Below the pieces are notes generated by a model, which saw nothing but the letters and a program-made list of their open reading frames with translations, was not told the origin of the DNA and made no database searches. The translations under genes and the position numbers were made by a program. Source: Sphagnum compactum (lineage: Eukaryota > Bryophyta > Sphagnopsida > Sphagnales). Taken from it: DNA of 64,000 nt. The stretch is taken from the NCBI GenBank assembly GCA_965153455.1, contig OZ234498.1:16306001-16370000 (forward strand), in the 5' to 3' direction. Positions 24,634-34,859 of the stretch are shown here, piece after piece (the first letter of the stretch is position 1; every line of letters begins with the position of its first letter).

Positions 24634-25705
24634 TTGGTCAAAGCTTTGTCTAGTTTTGAGAACATGGAGAGCCATGGTGAACCGATTAAGCCAGTACTTC
24701 GTCAACTAATCACCTGGACACCGCCTAAAGAGGGGATTACATTACTAGAGCTTTTTGGTGGTATTGGTACAGGTCTCGAAACCCTACTACAATTAGGGAT
24801 GGTGGTTCGGAGGTATTTCTACGTAGACATTGATCCTATTGCAAGGCAAGTGGCAGCATCGAGAATGATGGAGCTCACAGCCAGATTTCCACAACAGTTT
24901 ACAACCACTGCATGGAAGGCCAATTTCACTTTCTTGCCCCCTGACATACAATTAATTCAGAAGAAGCATATGGAATTACTTGGCCCCGTGGACCTCATCA
25001 TTTCAGGTTGGGAGTGTCAAGGATTTTCAGCAGCTGGATTTGGAGAAGGCTTGAGTGACACAAGATCCAGTCTCTTCATGGACATGGTACGATTGATCAC
25101 CTGGGCTCAATCCATTTCCCCTACGCTTGGTTATGTAATTGAGAACACCCCTTCTCAGCTTGACCAGAGGGAGAAAGTCCAGGAGCACTACACATTTGTT
25201 AAACATTACCTTGGAGAGCCGCTCCTACTCGATGCGGCACAATGCGGTTCCTATGCGCACCGACTGCGCAACTGGTGGACCAACCTTGCACCACTTTCAA
25301 TTCTGCAGTTGGCTCTGAGATACACCATCAGAGACCACAACCTGCAGGTTTCTCACATATTGGATGATCAAAGCTCTTGCTAATCAGTTACAAGGCAAGA
25401 GAAACCTCCTTGGTTTCCTGCGAACACAATTTGAAAACCAAGAGGTGCTTGGCCCACCTTTGTTTCCTTCCCTGGAGCACACGCCTTTCAGGGATATGGA
25501 CCAGGCTTGGTGTATCGTCATGCTTCAGCCACTTGGGATGAACCAAGCCCAGAAGAAAGAGAAAGGGCTATGGGGTTCCAAACTAGCACTATTAGTCACA
25601 CCAAGGTGATTAGATTGGAGCGTAACGCTCTACTGGGGAGAGGCATGGACCTGAACTCCCTTACATGGTTGTTGGTAACCTGTGTACTCTTTCAAATGTA
25701 CACAA
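24634..25705 (+). pseudogene. Retrotransposon-borne cytosine-C5 DNA methyltransferase domain (DNMT3-like motif order)
   Basis: Motif I, LLELFGGIGTGLETL (FGGIGTG at 24,754-24,774), binds S-adenosylmethionine; YVDIDP follows as motif II. Motif IV is SGWECQGFS with the catalytic Cys at 25,015-25,017; the preceding residue, normally Pro, is Glu here. Motif VI is YVIENTP (25,132-25,152) and motif VIII is AHRLRNWWTN (Arg at 25,261 and 25,267). Further on in the same frame come PSPEERERAMGF and a motif X-like LLGRGMDLNSLTWLL (about 25,640-25,673). Motifs run I to X without circular permutation, as in DNMT3/DNMT1 and unlike plant DRM. Two in-frame stops, TAA at 25,381 and TGA at 25,432, fall in the variable region. 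It is fused in frame to RT, so it was expressed as part of pol. It would methylate cytosines in DNA; target and purpose are unknown. Confidence 0.88.
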
Positions 25706-25949
25706 CACCAACACTAACTCAATCAGCTTGCAGCTCTGGCGATGCGACTACATGGCACCCCGACCAAGTACACTTACCTATCTCCAACACTCTACATTTC
25801 ACTCTTAGTGTTGGGGGGGAGGAGGTACCATGTAATTTGACTCAAGTTGTTTCTGATACACTTGGAAGCACATTAGCTTCTGGAGAAACAATTACAACCT
25901 TCTACGAATCTGCGCAATTGGATAGTGGAGAACCCAATACACTAAGTTC

Positions 25950-27060
25950 TTCAAACACACTTTCCAACTCCATTCCATGTGTTTCCAACTACCCTTTTGT
26001 TATGGGGAACCAGCTCACCAAGAAGGAGAGAGACCAGGTCACAGACTTGCTAATTAAGTATGAAAATGTGTTCGCATTCTCAATGAAAGACTTAGGTAGG
26101 TGTAAGACCATGCAGTTCTTTATAGACCTTACAGATGAGACACTCATCTATCGAAGGAGGCATAGGTTGAGCAAACATGAGTGGGAAACAATAGATGAAA
26201 GATGCAAAGAGCTCCATGAGGCTGGTCTCATTCAGCCATTAAGTTCTGATTTCGCAGCCATTACAGTAATGCCAGCAAAGAAGGATTCAGCTGGATTATG
26301 GACTGAGAAAAGGATGTGCGAGGATTATAGGCCTTTGAACCTGGTTACACCTCAGGACAGGTACCCCATGCCCATCCCTGAAGAACTGTTTGATAGCATT
26401 GGAGACTCAAACATCTTCACAATTGTGGATCTGAGGCAAAGCTTCAACCAGATTATGCTCGTTGCAAAGGATCGTAAGAAAACGGCATTCCATGGAAGCA
26501 ACAAGTTGTGGGAATGGCTTGTGATGCCTTTTGGATTGAAGAATGCACCTGTCTTCTTTCAGCGAGTCATGGACCAGGTTCTCGAAGGGGCAGATTTCTT
26601 AAAATGCTACATAGATGATGTCCTAGTGCATAGCAAGGGACTCCTGCAGCACTTGGCTCATCTTGAAGAGTTATTCAAGAGGCTCCACGAAGTCAATATG
26701 AAGATCCATCCTAAAAAGTGTGAGTTTGCTATCACCTCAGTAGTCTACCTTGGACACAGAATTTTGCCAAATGGTATTATGGCTCATTGGGCCAAAGTAG
26801 TAGCCATTTTGGAGATGCCCGATCCTACTGATGTTCACACTTTGAGGAGCTTCATCGGACTATGTAATTACTACAGGATTTATGTCCAAGACTTCAATAC
26901 TATTGCTCATCCTCTCTATGCATTGTTAAAGAAGGATGTTGCTTGGACATGGAGTGAAGAGGCTCAGGAAGCTTTCAACACACTCAAGGAAAAGCTTTCA
27001 GAGTTCCCCATTATGAGAAGACCTAATTTCAGCAAGGTTTTCATTCTACACACTGACTAG
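25950..27060 (+). pseudogene. Reverse transcriptase of Ty3/gypsy type
   Basis: The frame is open from the methyltransferase C-terminus to a TAG at 27,058. RT blocks in order are HRLSKHEWETID and EAGLIQPLSSDFAA (usually ...SPxxSP), MCEDYRPLNLVTPQDRYPMP, FTIVDLRQSFNQI (first catalytic Asp), KTAFHG, WLVMPFGLKNAPVFFQR and the active site CYIDDVLVHS with YIDD at 26,608-26,619. The connection follows: KCEFAITSVVYLGH, LRSFIGLCNYYRIYV and AWTWSEEAQEAFNTLK. YIDD replaces the commoner YVDD, LRQSFNQI replaces the usual LRSGYHQI, and IMAHWAKV replaces the usual DPxKV block. The enzyme copies element RNA into DNA. The catalytic residues are intact. Confidence 0.92.
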
Positions 27061-27452
27061 AGTGCTCTTAGTATTGGTGCTATTCTTGGCCAACTTATAA
27101 GGAAGGCAAGGAATATGTTATCGCCTATGCATCCCGAAGCAACAACAAGGCTGAGAGCAACTACTCTTCATACGAGGGGGAGTGTCTTGCTGTTCTATGG
27201 GCCGTCATACATTTCAGGCCCTATCTTTATGGCACTGAGTTCACTTTGTATACCGACCACCAGAGTATCGAGTGGTTGATGACCAATGACAAGCTTACTG
27301 GTAAGTTAGCTCGTTGGGCGCTTATACTTCAGGAGTATGAGTTCAAGGTTATTCACCGACCTGGTATTACACATCAAAACGCGGATACCATGTCGCGGAG
27401 ACCCTTCACTACCTTTGAAGATTTCTCAGAAGCCAGGCAAGACTTCGACTAG
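27040..27452 (+). pseudogene. RNase H region of pol (stop plus frameshift)
   Basis: The first block, ILHTD, is followed by TAG at 27,058 and then SALSIGAILGQL. The frame then has to shift near 27,095-27,105 to continue EYVIAYASRSNN (about 27,112-27,150), ESNYSSYEGECLAVLWAV (about 27,153-27,206) and YTDHQSIEWLM with the expected later acidic and His positions, through RWALILQEYEF and HRPGITHQNADTMSRRP. A TAG at 27,450 ends the segment. The domain removes template RNA during reverse transcription. The combination of stop and frameshift shows this copy is inactive. Confidence 0.85.
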
Positions 27453-28190
27453 ATTCCAGCTGTACATGTATCTTATGCATCTAGTTATCTTGCACTACTG
27501 CAATGTAACATGGTTGAGCATCCCATTTTGGATATATGGGAGGACTTGGACACTCTGAGGTTTCTTCAGCATGGGAAATTCCCTCCCCAAGTTACATCAA
27601 GCCATCGGGATCGCATACAACAGCGATCTAAACGCTACTCATGGAAGGACAATCACCTCATCCGATGCTTACCACAAGGTGACAGAGTGGTTCCTCCACC
27701 ACATGAACGGCTTGGTCTTATTCAGAAGGTACACTCGGAGCTTGGACACTTTGGAGTTAAGCGTACTTATAGCCTTCTCGCTCCTCATTACCATTGGAGA
27801 GGTATGTATGCTCAAGTCCGAGACATCATTGCTAGGTGTGAACAATGTGATAGAGTGAGAACTTCCTTCTCCTCTCGACAACTCACGCTTTCTCCACTAC
27901 CTATTCAAGGCATGTTCTATCGTTGGTCATGTGATTCAGCTGGAGAATTACCACAGACCTCCAGGGGTAATGTCTACATCATGATTATGATTGAGCATTT
28001 TTCAAAGTGGGTCGAACTTGTTGCGCTGCCGGACAAATCATCACACAGCACCATCCAAGCTTTCTTACAACAGGTCCTAAGTAGGTTTGGGGCTTATGCT
28101 GAGTGCCTTACTGATCAAGGATCAGAATTCAGAGGAGAATTCCAAGACCTACTTGACCATGCTCTCATTGACCATCGCCGGACTTCAAGG
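27453..28190 (+). pseudogene. Integrase, truncated by a CACTA terminus
   Basis: In the same frame as the RNase H segment after its TAG. An HHCC zinc-binding region is visible (HSELGHFGVKRTYSLL, then ARCEQCDRVR at about 27,825-27,855). The catalytic core begins with WSCDSAGEL (first Asp at about 27,933) and reaches LTDQGSEFRGEF (second Asp at about 28,113). The expected third catalytic Glu, about 35 residues later, is absent. The sequence turns into CACTACTAGAAA at 28,191 and stops in that motif. I did not find the remaining integrase or a 3' LTR elsewhere in the window. Confidence 0.88.
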
Positions 28191-28202
28191 CACTACTAGA
28201 AA
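28191..28202. repeat. CACTA-type terminal inverted repeat (element 1)
   Basis: CACTACTAGAAA matches the plant En/Spm terminal consensus CACTACAAGAAA at 10-11 of 12 positions. It sits exactly where the integrase frame is broken, and element-like subterminal repeats follow. The three bases before it are AGG. The partner end was not identified, so the 3-bp target duplication cannot be confirmed. Confidence 0.75.
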
Positions 28203-28470
28203 TTTGCCATTTTGCAACTGTCGTATGCAACTGGTTTTCAGTTGCATGCGACACATGCAATTGCAAATTCACCTAGTTGCATAAGACAAGTTGCATGCGA
28301 CCAACCGTATAATGGGACAGTACGTATATGACAAGTATATACGGTTGGGTTATACGGTTTCATCCACCCATATTCTATACTAACAGTTGTAAGTGCGACT
28401 GCATGCAACTACAAGGGTTGCGTTCCCATTGAACTAGCTAGCCCAATTGTATGCGAACACGTGTATTTTT
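28203..28470. repeat. Subterminal repeats of CACTA element 1
   Basis: GTTGCATGCGAC occurs at least twice, with several direct and inverted variants (GTCGTATGCAACT, ACTGCATGCAACT, TTGTATGCGAAC). A second word pair, ACCGTATAA and TATACGGTT, also recurs. Short motifs in both orientations near the terminus are what En/Spm elements use as TNPA binding sites. The grouping here fits that role but binding is inferred. Confidence 0.65.
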
Positions 28471-28593
28471 ATTTTGTAATTAAATATTTAGTTTTAATAA
28501 TACTTTAATTAATCTAGACCGTCCAAGTCGTAGCCGTTGGGATGTGGACACGTGTTGGATCAACCATGCTATGTCATTGTGCACGTGGGGAAG

Positions 28594-29612
28594 ATTAGGG
28601 TTAGGTTTAGGGTTTTTCATCGTACCTTTTATAGTGTGCCACATGGCAGCACAACAACTATTAGATTTAGTTGCAAATGCAACTGCTGGCCCATGTTTTA
28701 GGGTTAGGGTTAGGGTTAGGGTTAGGGCTTTTCATCGTACCGTTGATAGTGCGCCACATGGCAGCACAACAATTGTTAGACTTAGTTGCAAATGCAACTG
28801 CTGGCCCATGTTTTAGGGTTAGGGTTAAGGCTTTTCATCGTACCGTTTATAGTGCGCCACATGGCAGCATAACAACTGTTAGATTTAGTTGCAAATGCAA
28901 CTGCTGGCCCATGTTTTAGGGTTAGGGTTAGGGCTTTTCATCGTACCGTTTATAGTGCGCCACATGGCAGCATAACAACTGTTAAATTTAGTTACAAATG
29001 CAACTACTGGCCCATGTTTTAGGGTTAGGGTTAGGGTTAGGGCTTTTCATCATATCGTTTATAGTGCGCCACATGGCAACACAACAACTGTTAGATTTAG
29101 TTGCAAATGCAACTACTGGCCCATGTTTTAGGGTTACGGTTAGGGTTAGGGTTTTTCATCAGACCGTTTATAGTGCACCACATGGCAGCACAACAATTGT
29201 TAAATTCAGTTGCAAATGCAACTGTTGGCCCATGTCTTAGGGTTAGGGTTTTCATCGTACCGTTTATAGTGCGCCACATGGCAGCACAACAATTGTTAGA
29301 TTTAGTTGCAAATGCAACTGCTTGCCCATGTTTTAGGGTTACAATTAGGGTCAGGGTTTTTCATCAGACCGTTTATAGTGCGCCACATGGCAGCACAACA
29401 ATTGTTAGATTTAGTTGCAAATGCAACTGCTGGCCCATGTTTTAGGGTTAGGGTTAGGGTTAGGGTTTTTCATCAGACCGTTTATAGTGCGCCACATGGC
29501 AGCACAACAACTGTTAGATTTAGTTGCAAATGCAACTGCTGGCCCATGTTTTAGGGTTAGGGTTAGGGTTTTCCATCATACATGTTAAACATGTTTTAGG
29601 GTTAGGGTTTAG
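28594..29612 (+). repeat. Nine-unit minisatellite with embedded TTAGGG hexamers
   Basis: Nine units of about 94-114 bp start near 28,617, 28,731, 28,838, 28,940, 29,048, 29,157, 29,251, 29,360 and 29,470. Each has GTTTATAGTGCGCCACATGG, CAGCACAACAACTGTTAGAT, TTGCAAATGCAACT and GGCCCATGTTTTAGGG, ending in one to five (usually two to four) TTAGGG hexamers, which accounts for much of the length variation. The palindromic TTGCAAATGCAACT core resembles the subterminal words next to the CACTA end. Open frames across the array are artefacts of repetition. Confidence 0.9.
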
Positions 29613-30028
29613 GGTTATGATGTATCAGGATTAGTTGCATTAACCATTGCCACATTAGCATTAGTAGCACACCTACACCTACTTTAACTAATGTACATTA
29701 TACATATCAGGTCTCTATTATATTCCTCTAGTGCTGAAAAATCAACCAATAAATATTACACACATAGATTTGTGATTTGTAATTTTGCATGTCAAAAATC
29801 TGCAATTACTTAACCAACAAATTACACTTTGTCATAACATTGAAATTCCATCTAATGGGGTTTAATGGCTATTGTTCCAATTACAGCAACCAGGAATCCA
29901 TCACTCTATCAAGTCTATTAAACCCGACAATGTCTAAAATATCATTGACATCCAAAAAAGGCCATAACTACTCATTAGGGTTTTAGAATTCAAAAATCAA
30001 CTAGCTCCCGACCTATAGTGCCCCTAAC
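29613..30028. other. AT-rich spacer 3' of the TNPA-like gene
   Basis: There is no open frame with recognisable content. It separates the minisatellite from the stop codon of the minus-strand TNPA-like gene and is probably untranslated element sequence. Confidence 0.45.
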
Positions 30029-30355
30029 TTAAGCATGCTTTTGCATTAGACGACCTTCCCATACAGTGCTTGAACCTATTACATCCTTTAACACACATTG
30101 TGGGGGATCATCATTCTCATTTAGCACCAACAACGGGGTGTTACCTTTACCTGCCACAATTTCACTTAATTGGACTCGGAACCATGACTCCTTGACTGGC
30201 ACCCCATGGTGGACACATCCTTGTCCTCCAACACCTGTTATCAGCCCCTTTGCTACAACCTCCGCATCAAGGTTACATAAGGCAATTGCTTCCCCTACTT
30301 TAAACTGCACATCAACCAATAAAGAACCGTCATTCAATTTACCATGAGCAACCAA
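30029..30355 (-). pseudogene. TNPA-like gene, C-terminal exon (DUF8039-like)
   Basis: An uninterrupted frame of about 105 residues: VGEAIALCNLDAEVVAKGLI, then VHHGVPVKESWFRVQLSEIV, LLVLNENDDPPQCVLKDVIG and SSTVWEGRLM. The pattern G-x-x-(C/L)...VA-x-G...VH...V-x-V...D-x-IG-S-x-V-x-W matches from memory the C-terminal domain found after Ptta/En/Spm plant transposases. The ATG at 30,355 is probably not a translation start but part of an internal exon. This end of the gene faces the CACTA terminus at 28,191, as expected for the 3' gene of an En/Spm element in reverse orientation. Confidence 0.55.
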
Positions 30356-30859
30356 TTTAGGAAAATGGAATTTTTGTTACAACATTGTGTCAAACAGGGC
30401 ATTTGTGTTCCCTAGTTATGAATCATAGAAACTCAAGAGCATGTTGGTATTTACTTACCTGTTGCCTTGCCTTCTCTCCTGCTTTCCCCACCCTTGCACC
30501 AATATTAGAGCGTAGCCGACTGCTCACACCTCTTTCAGGTGCTGGCATAATTGCCGCCTTTTTTTGCACTTTCTGCCACACCAAATCCATCAATGAATAC
30601 AAATGTGAAACCATGTCAATGATTTCCCTTGAAGCTTGTATGCACCTAGACCCCAAACAATGTGGGTATGTTCTTAATCTTTAGATTGTAACAGAAAGAA
30701 CAACAGATCTAGCTTCCACAATCTAACTTATGTCCTATTTTAGCCATGTAGTTGGTGCAATTCCCAACATCCCACACATATGCCACATTTGATATACACT
30801 GCAAGAGTATTCCCACAATTGAACAATCCATAGCATTGTGTATACTCTAACTTTAATGT

Positions 30860-31470
30860 GTTGGTCATGTTGGGCACTTAGATCGTACCTTCGAGGGTGG
30901 GCGTTTAGGGTTGCTCTCATCTACACAGTCACCGCCTTTGCAAGCTACTCCAACTTGAATGTCCTTCCTTAACATATTAGGATTCTGCCCCATATCCTCT
31001 CCTATTAGCACATAGTTGGGGATATCCTCTCCTACTAGCACAATGTTGGGGACATGTGAAGGGACAACACCATCCACTTGTTGGCCCACCCCTGTTCCTG
31101 TAAACATATGATGGGCTTTTGGAGCCAATTGTGTGGCACTGTCAACCACTGTTGTGCCTGACCCTCGTCCATCAAGATATGAATGAAGAACCTCATGCAG
31201 GCTCTTTGCAACACCAAGAATCTTAGGGGATTTAGTCCTTGCAGGAACATCTACCTCTTCAATGTTCACAGTGGCTGCAACAGTTTTTGGGTTTCTCACA
31301 TTCACCATCTTCTCGACATGCTAGCAATTGTTGCATGAAATCTTCTACCTTAGCATTTAATTTATCCATCCCTTCAAGAACTTGGGAAACTTGGCCACTC
31401 ATCTCTGGCAGCTTCTTTTCAATGGCAGTAATTCGAGAAAACCAATTGGGAGATCCCGATGCCTGCCCAA
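30860..31470 (-). pseudogene. TNPA-like gene, middle segment
   Basis: Two overlapping frames are needed. The 5' part (about 31,470-31,300) encodes a short coiled coil, NWFSRITAIEKKLPEMSGQV and then LEGMDKLNAKVEDFMQQLL, of the sort found in this position in plant CACTA second proteins. The 3' part (31,308-30,868) encodes VNVRNPKTVAATVNIEEVDV and a Gly/Val-rich stretch ending VDESNPKRPPSKVRSKCPT. The frame change near 31,305 implies an indel or missed intron. There is no catalytic motif; the role would be DNA binding or assembly at element ends. Confidence 0.5.
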
Positions 31471-32205
31471 TAAACCCATCAAAAGATTTTTATAAATCCA
31501 ACATAAGTATTCCACTTACTAATTATTATCAAACTCATGAAGGCAGAAAAAAAAATGAATATCTTTCATGAGAATAGAGAAATCTCCGTTCTCACAATGA
31601 AGAAGAAATAACAAGGCTAACACTTCCTCAGGAAGCCACAGAAAGAACCAAACAAGGGAAGACAAGAAACAAAAGAAAAACAAAATTCAGAATATCAGAT
31701 TGGGCAAGATTGGAGACCACATATGCACCAACAGGAGAATTAAGAGATACCAGGAAACACAAATGACAGATCTGGACAACACAGAATGAAAGATCTGGAA
31801 TACTGGAGCCGATGATTTTGATTCAAGAGATACTGCTAAGGAAACCACTGTTGAAATACTTAAAATTGTCAATGAGGCAGTAGATGATACTTCATCCACC
31901 ACTGGAAGCTCAAGTGTGAAGCAATTGCATGAAACAACAGACTTATGGAGCTTGAATCCATAGGGTCATTATGCCATAGTAGACACAGTACCTGATGATA
32001 TCATTTCCAAGACCATGTCTATTTCATAGTATTATAGTTTTCAGTCATCTTAGAGTTTGCACACAGAAGGAAAAAACACCTAATATCACCCATACTACTG
32101 GCTAGCAACAGACACCACAATAAAGACCAGACAAAGAAACAAAGAAAGACAGAAAGGGAAAGGACAGGGAAAGACAAATGAAACAACTAGGAAAACTCAC
32201 TGGGT

Positions 32206-32279
32206 ACCCAGGTGTGCCACTAGAATCTAGTCCCATAGCAGCCATCTCAGATATTGATGGGCTTCGACGTTGCTCAGAT
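32206..32279 (-). pseudogene. TNPA-like gene, small exon
   Basis: KSEQRRSPSISEMAAMGLDS plus GTPGYP, preceded by a TGAATGCAG acceptor and followed by a GTGAGT donor on the minus strand. It lies between the large exon and the middle segment, in the order expected for one spliced gene. Confidence 0.45.
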
Positions 32280-32402
32280 TTCTGCATTCACCCATTTCAG
32301 ATATCATTTAGTGCTCAGCATTGTATGTGACATGTGAGTGCATAATAACTTCAACATATTGTAATTTCCATTTGGCCATCACAAAGGACTAGGGTTTTAG
32401 GG

Positions 32403-33420
32403 TTAACTTGCCAATTTTGCTTCTATAGCTACCTTACCACCACGCCCAAGGTGGCTTACTTTTGCAACTGCCCCTCTTGCATCAACCATGTGTTCACTTT
32501 TAGTCTTGGTGTCACGTTGTTGCCAATATATCACTAATTTGTCCCATTGTTCTCGGTCCACTCCAAGTGGGCAGGCTTTGGCACCTTTCTGTGCATACCT
32601 TCTTTTTAAACGTGCTCTTTCTCCTTTCATATATCGCCTTACACAATCCCTAAAGCCAGCAGCACTTAATTCACCACCTACATATTCAAATTTCCCATCC
32701 AAGTGCAAGCGGAGTCTAGCCATGTCTACAGGGTCCTGTTCTGTAACCTTAACCACTGCCATGTTCAAAGTCCGAGGTGCTAGCGACCTAATTGCACCAT
32801 CCCATGCATCATTCCCTTCACATGCACCATCAATTTTGCCATGCCTTGTCACTTGCACCTTATGGCCTGGCAAGCCTTTCTCCTTTCGTTCTTGGGCTTC
32901 AAATTCTATAGCTCGCTTTGAAGCCCGTTGTTGCATACGACTTTCAGCGAAAACCTTGAGCTGGGCATCTACTTCTATTTCATTGTCCAAGGCCATGTCT
33001 GGTGCTTGCCCGCCCATGGGTGAATGTGGTTGCACCCTTTGACATAGCCCCTGATCACATACACCCCCTCCTTCACCCCATGTTGATTCACACATGTTGC
33101 TTCTAGACCTTCCACAAGTGGCACAACAGTTTGTAAGTCCCTTGTGCCCAGGGCTCAATCTTACCTTCCAATTAGGACATTGTGACACTTGGCAACAACT
33201 CCACTGTCTTGTCTGCCCACATTGTCCAGCATTCCATGTGCATTCCGAACTTCCAACACCATGTTTACATGCCTGATTATTGCACCTTGCAAAGTCACCA
33301 CCATGCTTGCCACTTTGTACTGTTGCCGATGTGTTCTTTTGTAGCCCAGTGGCATTCACCATATTGACTTCTGGTCCGGTTTCAACCCGAGCTTTCTTTG
33401 ATGTTGCTTTCTTTTCTCAA
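32403..33420 (-). pseudogene. TNPA-like gene, main exon (Ptta/En/Spm transposase domain)
   Basis: A frame of 319 or more residues, from about KKATSKKARVETGPEVN (upstream of ATG 33,362) to IEAKLAS. The N-terminal third is Cys/His-rich (CNNQACKHG, CGQTRQWSCCQVSQC, CCATCGR), suggesting a zinc-binding region. The middle is a charged helix (ESRMQQRASKRAIEFEAQER). The C-terminal part, VRRYMKGERARLKRRYAQKG then REQWDKLVIYWQQRDTKTKS and VAKVSHLGRGG, follows the pattern of the plant Ptta/En/Spm transposase family, where W-x-x-LV-x-x-W and a G-x-x-G turn are typical. A GC-AG donor (GGCAAGT) at about 32,405 may splice it to the next exon. No stop interrupts it, so it is the best-kept piece of this element. 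The N-terminal start is uncertain. Confidence 0.6.
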
Positions 33421-33849
33421 GGAAATCCAATTTTCTTTTGTATCCAGCCAAAAGTTCTATGGAAAGAACATACGGATCACTAAGGTAATCCAGTGATGAA
33501 TCATGACAGATAGGATCTTTCTACAGAAGAAGGGCACACGAAGAGATAATGGAGCACAACCAACAGCAAGGGATTGACTTTGGACTTCCGAACCTTTTGG
33601 GATGCACAACAGAAAGTTTAGGACCTTCTTAGGTACCCATTAAAACATAACATAGGACTGTTACAAACTTGGCTACACAACCTTCTTTCTAAGTCATACG
33701 ATTTGGAAAGTACAGAATGAAGGACAGCCATCCATTTCTTCCTACTGTTGTGGTAGCAAGATTGAACCTTTGACGTTCAATTTTCCCATTTGAATCCAAA
33801 TCTCCCATAATTTTTTCATTAGCAAAGATACTAAAAGAACAAAAAGCTT

Positions 33850-34480
33850 CTTTGACTTAGGCACATACGAAGAGTTTTAAATCAATAACAGAATTGGTGA
33901 GCTTTTCCAATATTCGGGCTTCTCTTACATGCTCTTAGGATCTTGCAAAAATTGAGCTACAGGTTTGACCATCATATAGCACTTAACTGGAACCAGTGTT
34001 ACGGATTACATAGATGACACCTCTATATGAAACAGAACAAATTTTGGCAACAAGTTTGAGGTGCTTTTGCCTTAACCTTCTAAGCCTGTTGAGAGACTTT
34101 AATTAACCCTTTACAGAACACAGCATGATCAGCAAATTCCTGAAAGAAAACCACTTCATATTTGCATTACTGAAATCATGGAGATTTATAAGATTATTTC
34201 TGGACATGAAAGAAAACCTGATACAAAAGAAAGACTCTGATGAACAAAAAGGGCACAATTCTAGATCTTAACTGAAAGCTTGAAGACACTCTGGATAAAG
34301 GCAATAATTTCCAAGAATAGTGATAGACTTTGCAAGCTCTGAATTTAAAGAAATGTTTACCAGCTCAAGCAAAAACCTCCAATCTTGATAAAGGAAATCA
34401 AGAAAAAGTGAACTACCAAGACCCCTACAACACCACAGACCCATGTGTCTAGAATACGGAAGTGGTCCAATGCACACCTA
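33850..34480 (-). pseudogene. Second, more decayed GIY-YIG nuclease-like relic
   Basis: The minus strand at about 34,100-33,850 reads KSLNRLRRLRQKHL, GVIYVIRNTGSS, stop, VLYDGQT, FARS, stop, EHVREARILEKL. This is block-for-block the same as the better copy at 35.2-35.5 kb (KSLNYDRRLRQEHL, GVIYVIYSVNNS, LYVGST, ERFQEHIREAKRL). Upstream (about 34,265-34,230) a CPFC dipeptide pair may be the remnant of the zinc finger. Three in-frame stops, and YDG where YVG is expected, show it is inactive. It lies about 1.3 kb downstream of its sister in the same orientation. Confidence 0.6.
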
Positions 34481-34859
34481 CTGGATCCATCATTGGCTTG
34501 TGAGTTCTCCATCCCTTTCTACACCATGTTTAATACCAGCAACCTCAACCTCTGTACAAAGAAGAATCAGAAGAGGTTTGAACCACTAAGGAATCACGAG
34601 TCCTCTTCTGTACAAACAAAAGAACTTTGGCCTTCCACTCACTTAATACATGGCCAACATCAAGACCGAGAACAGAAGGAGAAAACTCAGACAGCAACAG
34701 AAGCATACGAACGATGTTCTTGGTCTTATACTTGGAGAGAAAAACAATAGAAAACTTACCTTGAGACATAAGAGAAAAAAGGAAAACCAGCCTTCTATTG
34801 TAATCTCTGTAGCCAAAAAATCTGTGAGGAGAAAGGTGAGGGATCCCACTATGATTTGG

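Larger units (their letters stand above)
20340..28190 (+). mobile_element. Ty3/gypsy LTR retrotransposon carrying a DNA methyltransferase, 3' truncated
   Basis: Domain order is Gag with zinc knuckles (21,575-about 23,165), aspartic protease (DTG at 24,076), cytosine-C5 methyltransferase (about 24,700-25,700), reverse transcriptase (YIDD at 26,608), RNase H (about 27,000-27,450) and integrase (about 27,690-28,190). RT-RH-IN order defines Ty3/gypsy; the methyltransferase is an accessory domain inside pol. The left edge is uncertain: a promoter-like region with TATAAAAG at 20,497 suggests the 5' LTR, but I could not delimit the LTR or find a standard tRNA-Met primer-binding site. The right part (integrase catalytic Glu, 3' LTR) is missing because a CACTA terminus starts at 28,191. 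Several stops and at least three frame changes make this copy defective. Confidence 0.85.

Noticed and set aside
28544-29554. Chain of open frames with repeated FIVPFIVRHMAAQQLLDLVA text as a repetitive protein gene
   Set aside because: The frames arise from the nine-unit minisatellite, shift between units with the TTAGGG count, and exist on both strands.
28594-29612. CRISPR-like array
   Set aside because: Units are about 100 bp, have no short constant repeat with unique spacers, and the genome is eukaryotic.
30066-33276. Plus-strand frames opposite the TNPA-like gene
   Set aside because: They mirror conserved minus-strand exons and have no recognisable domains.
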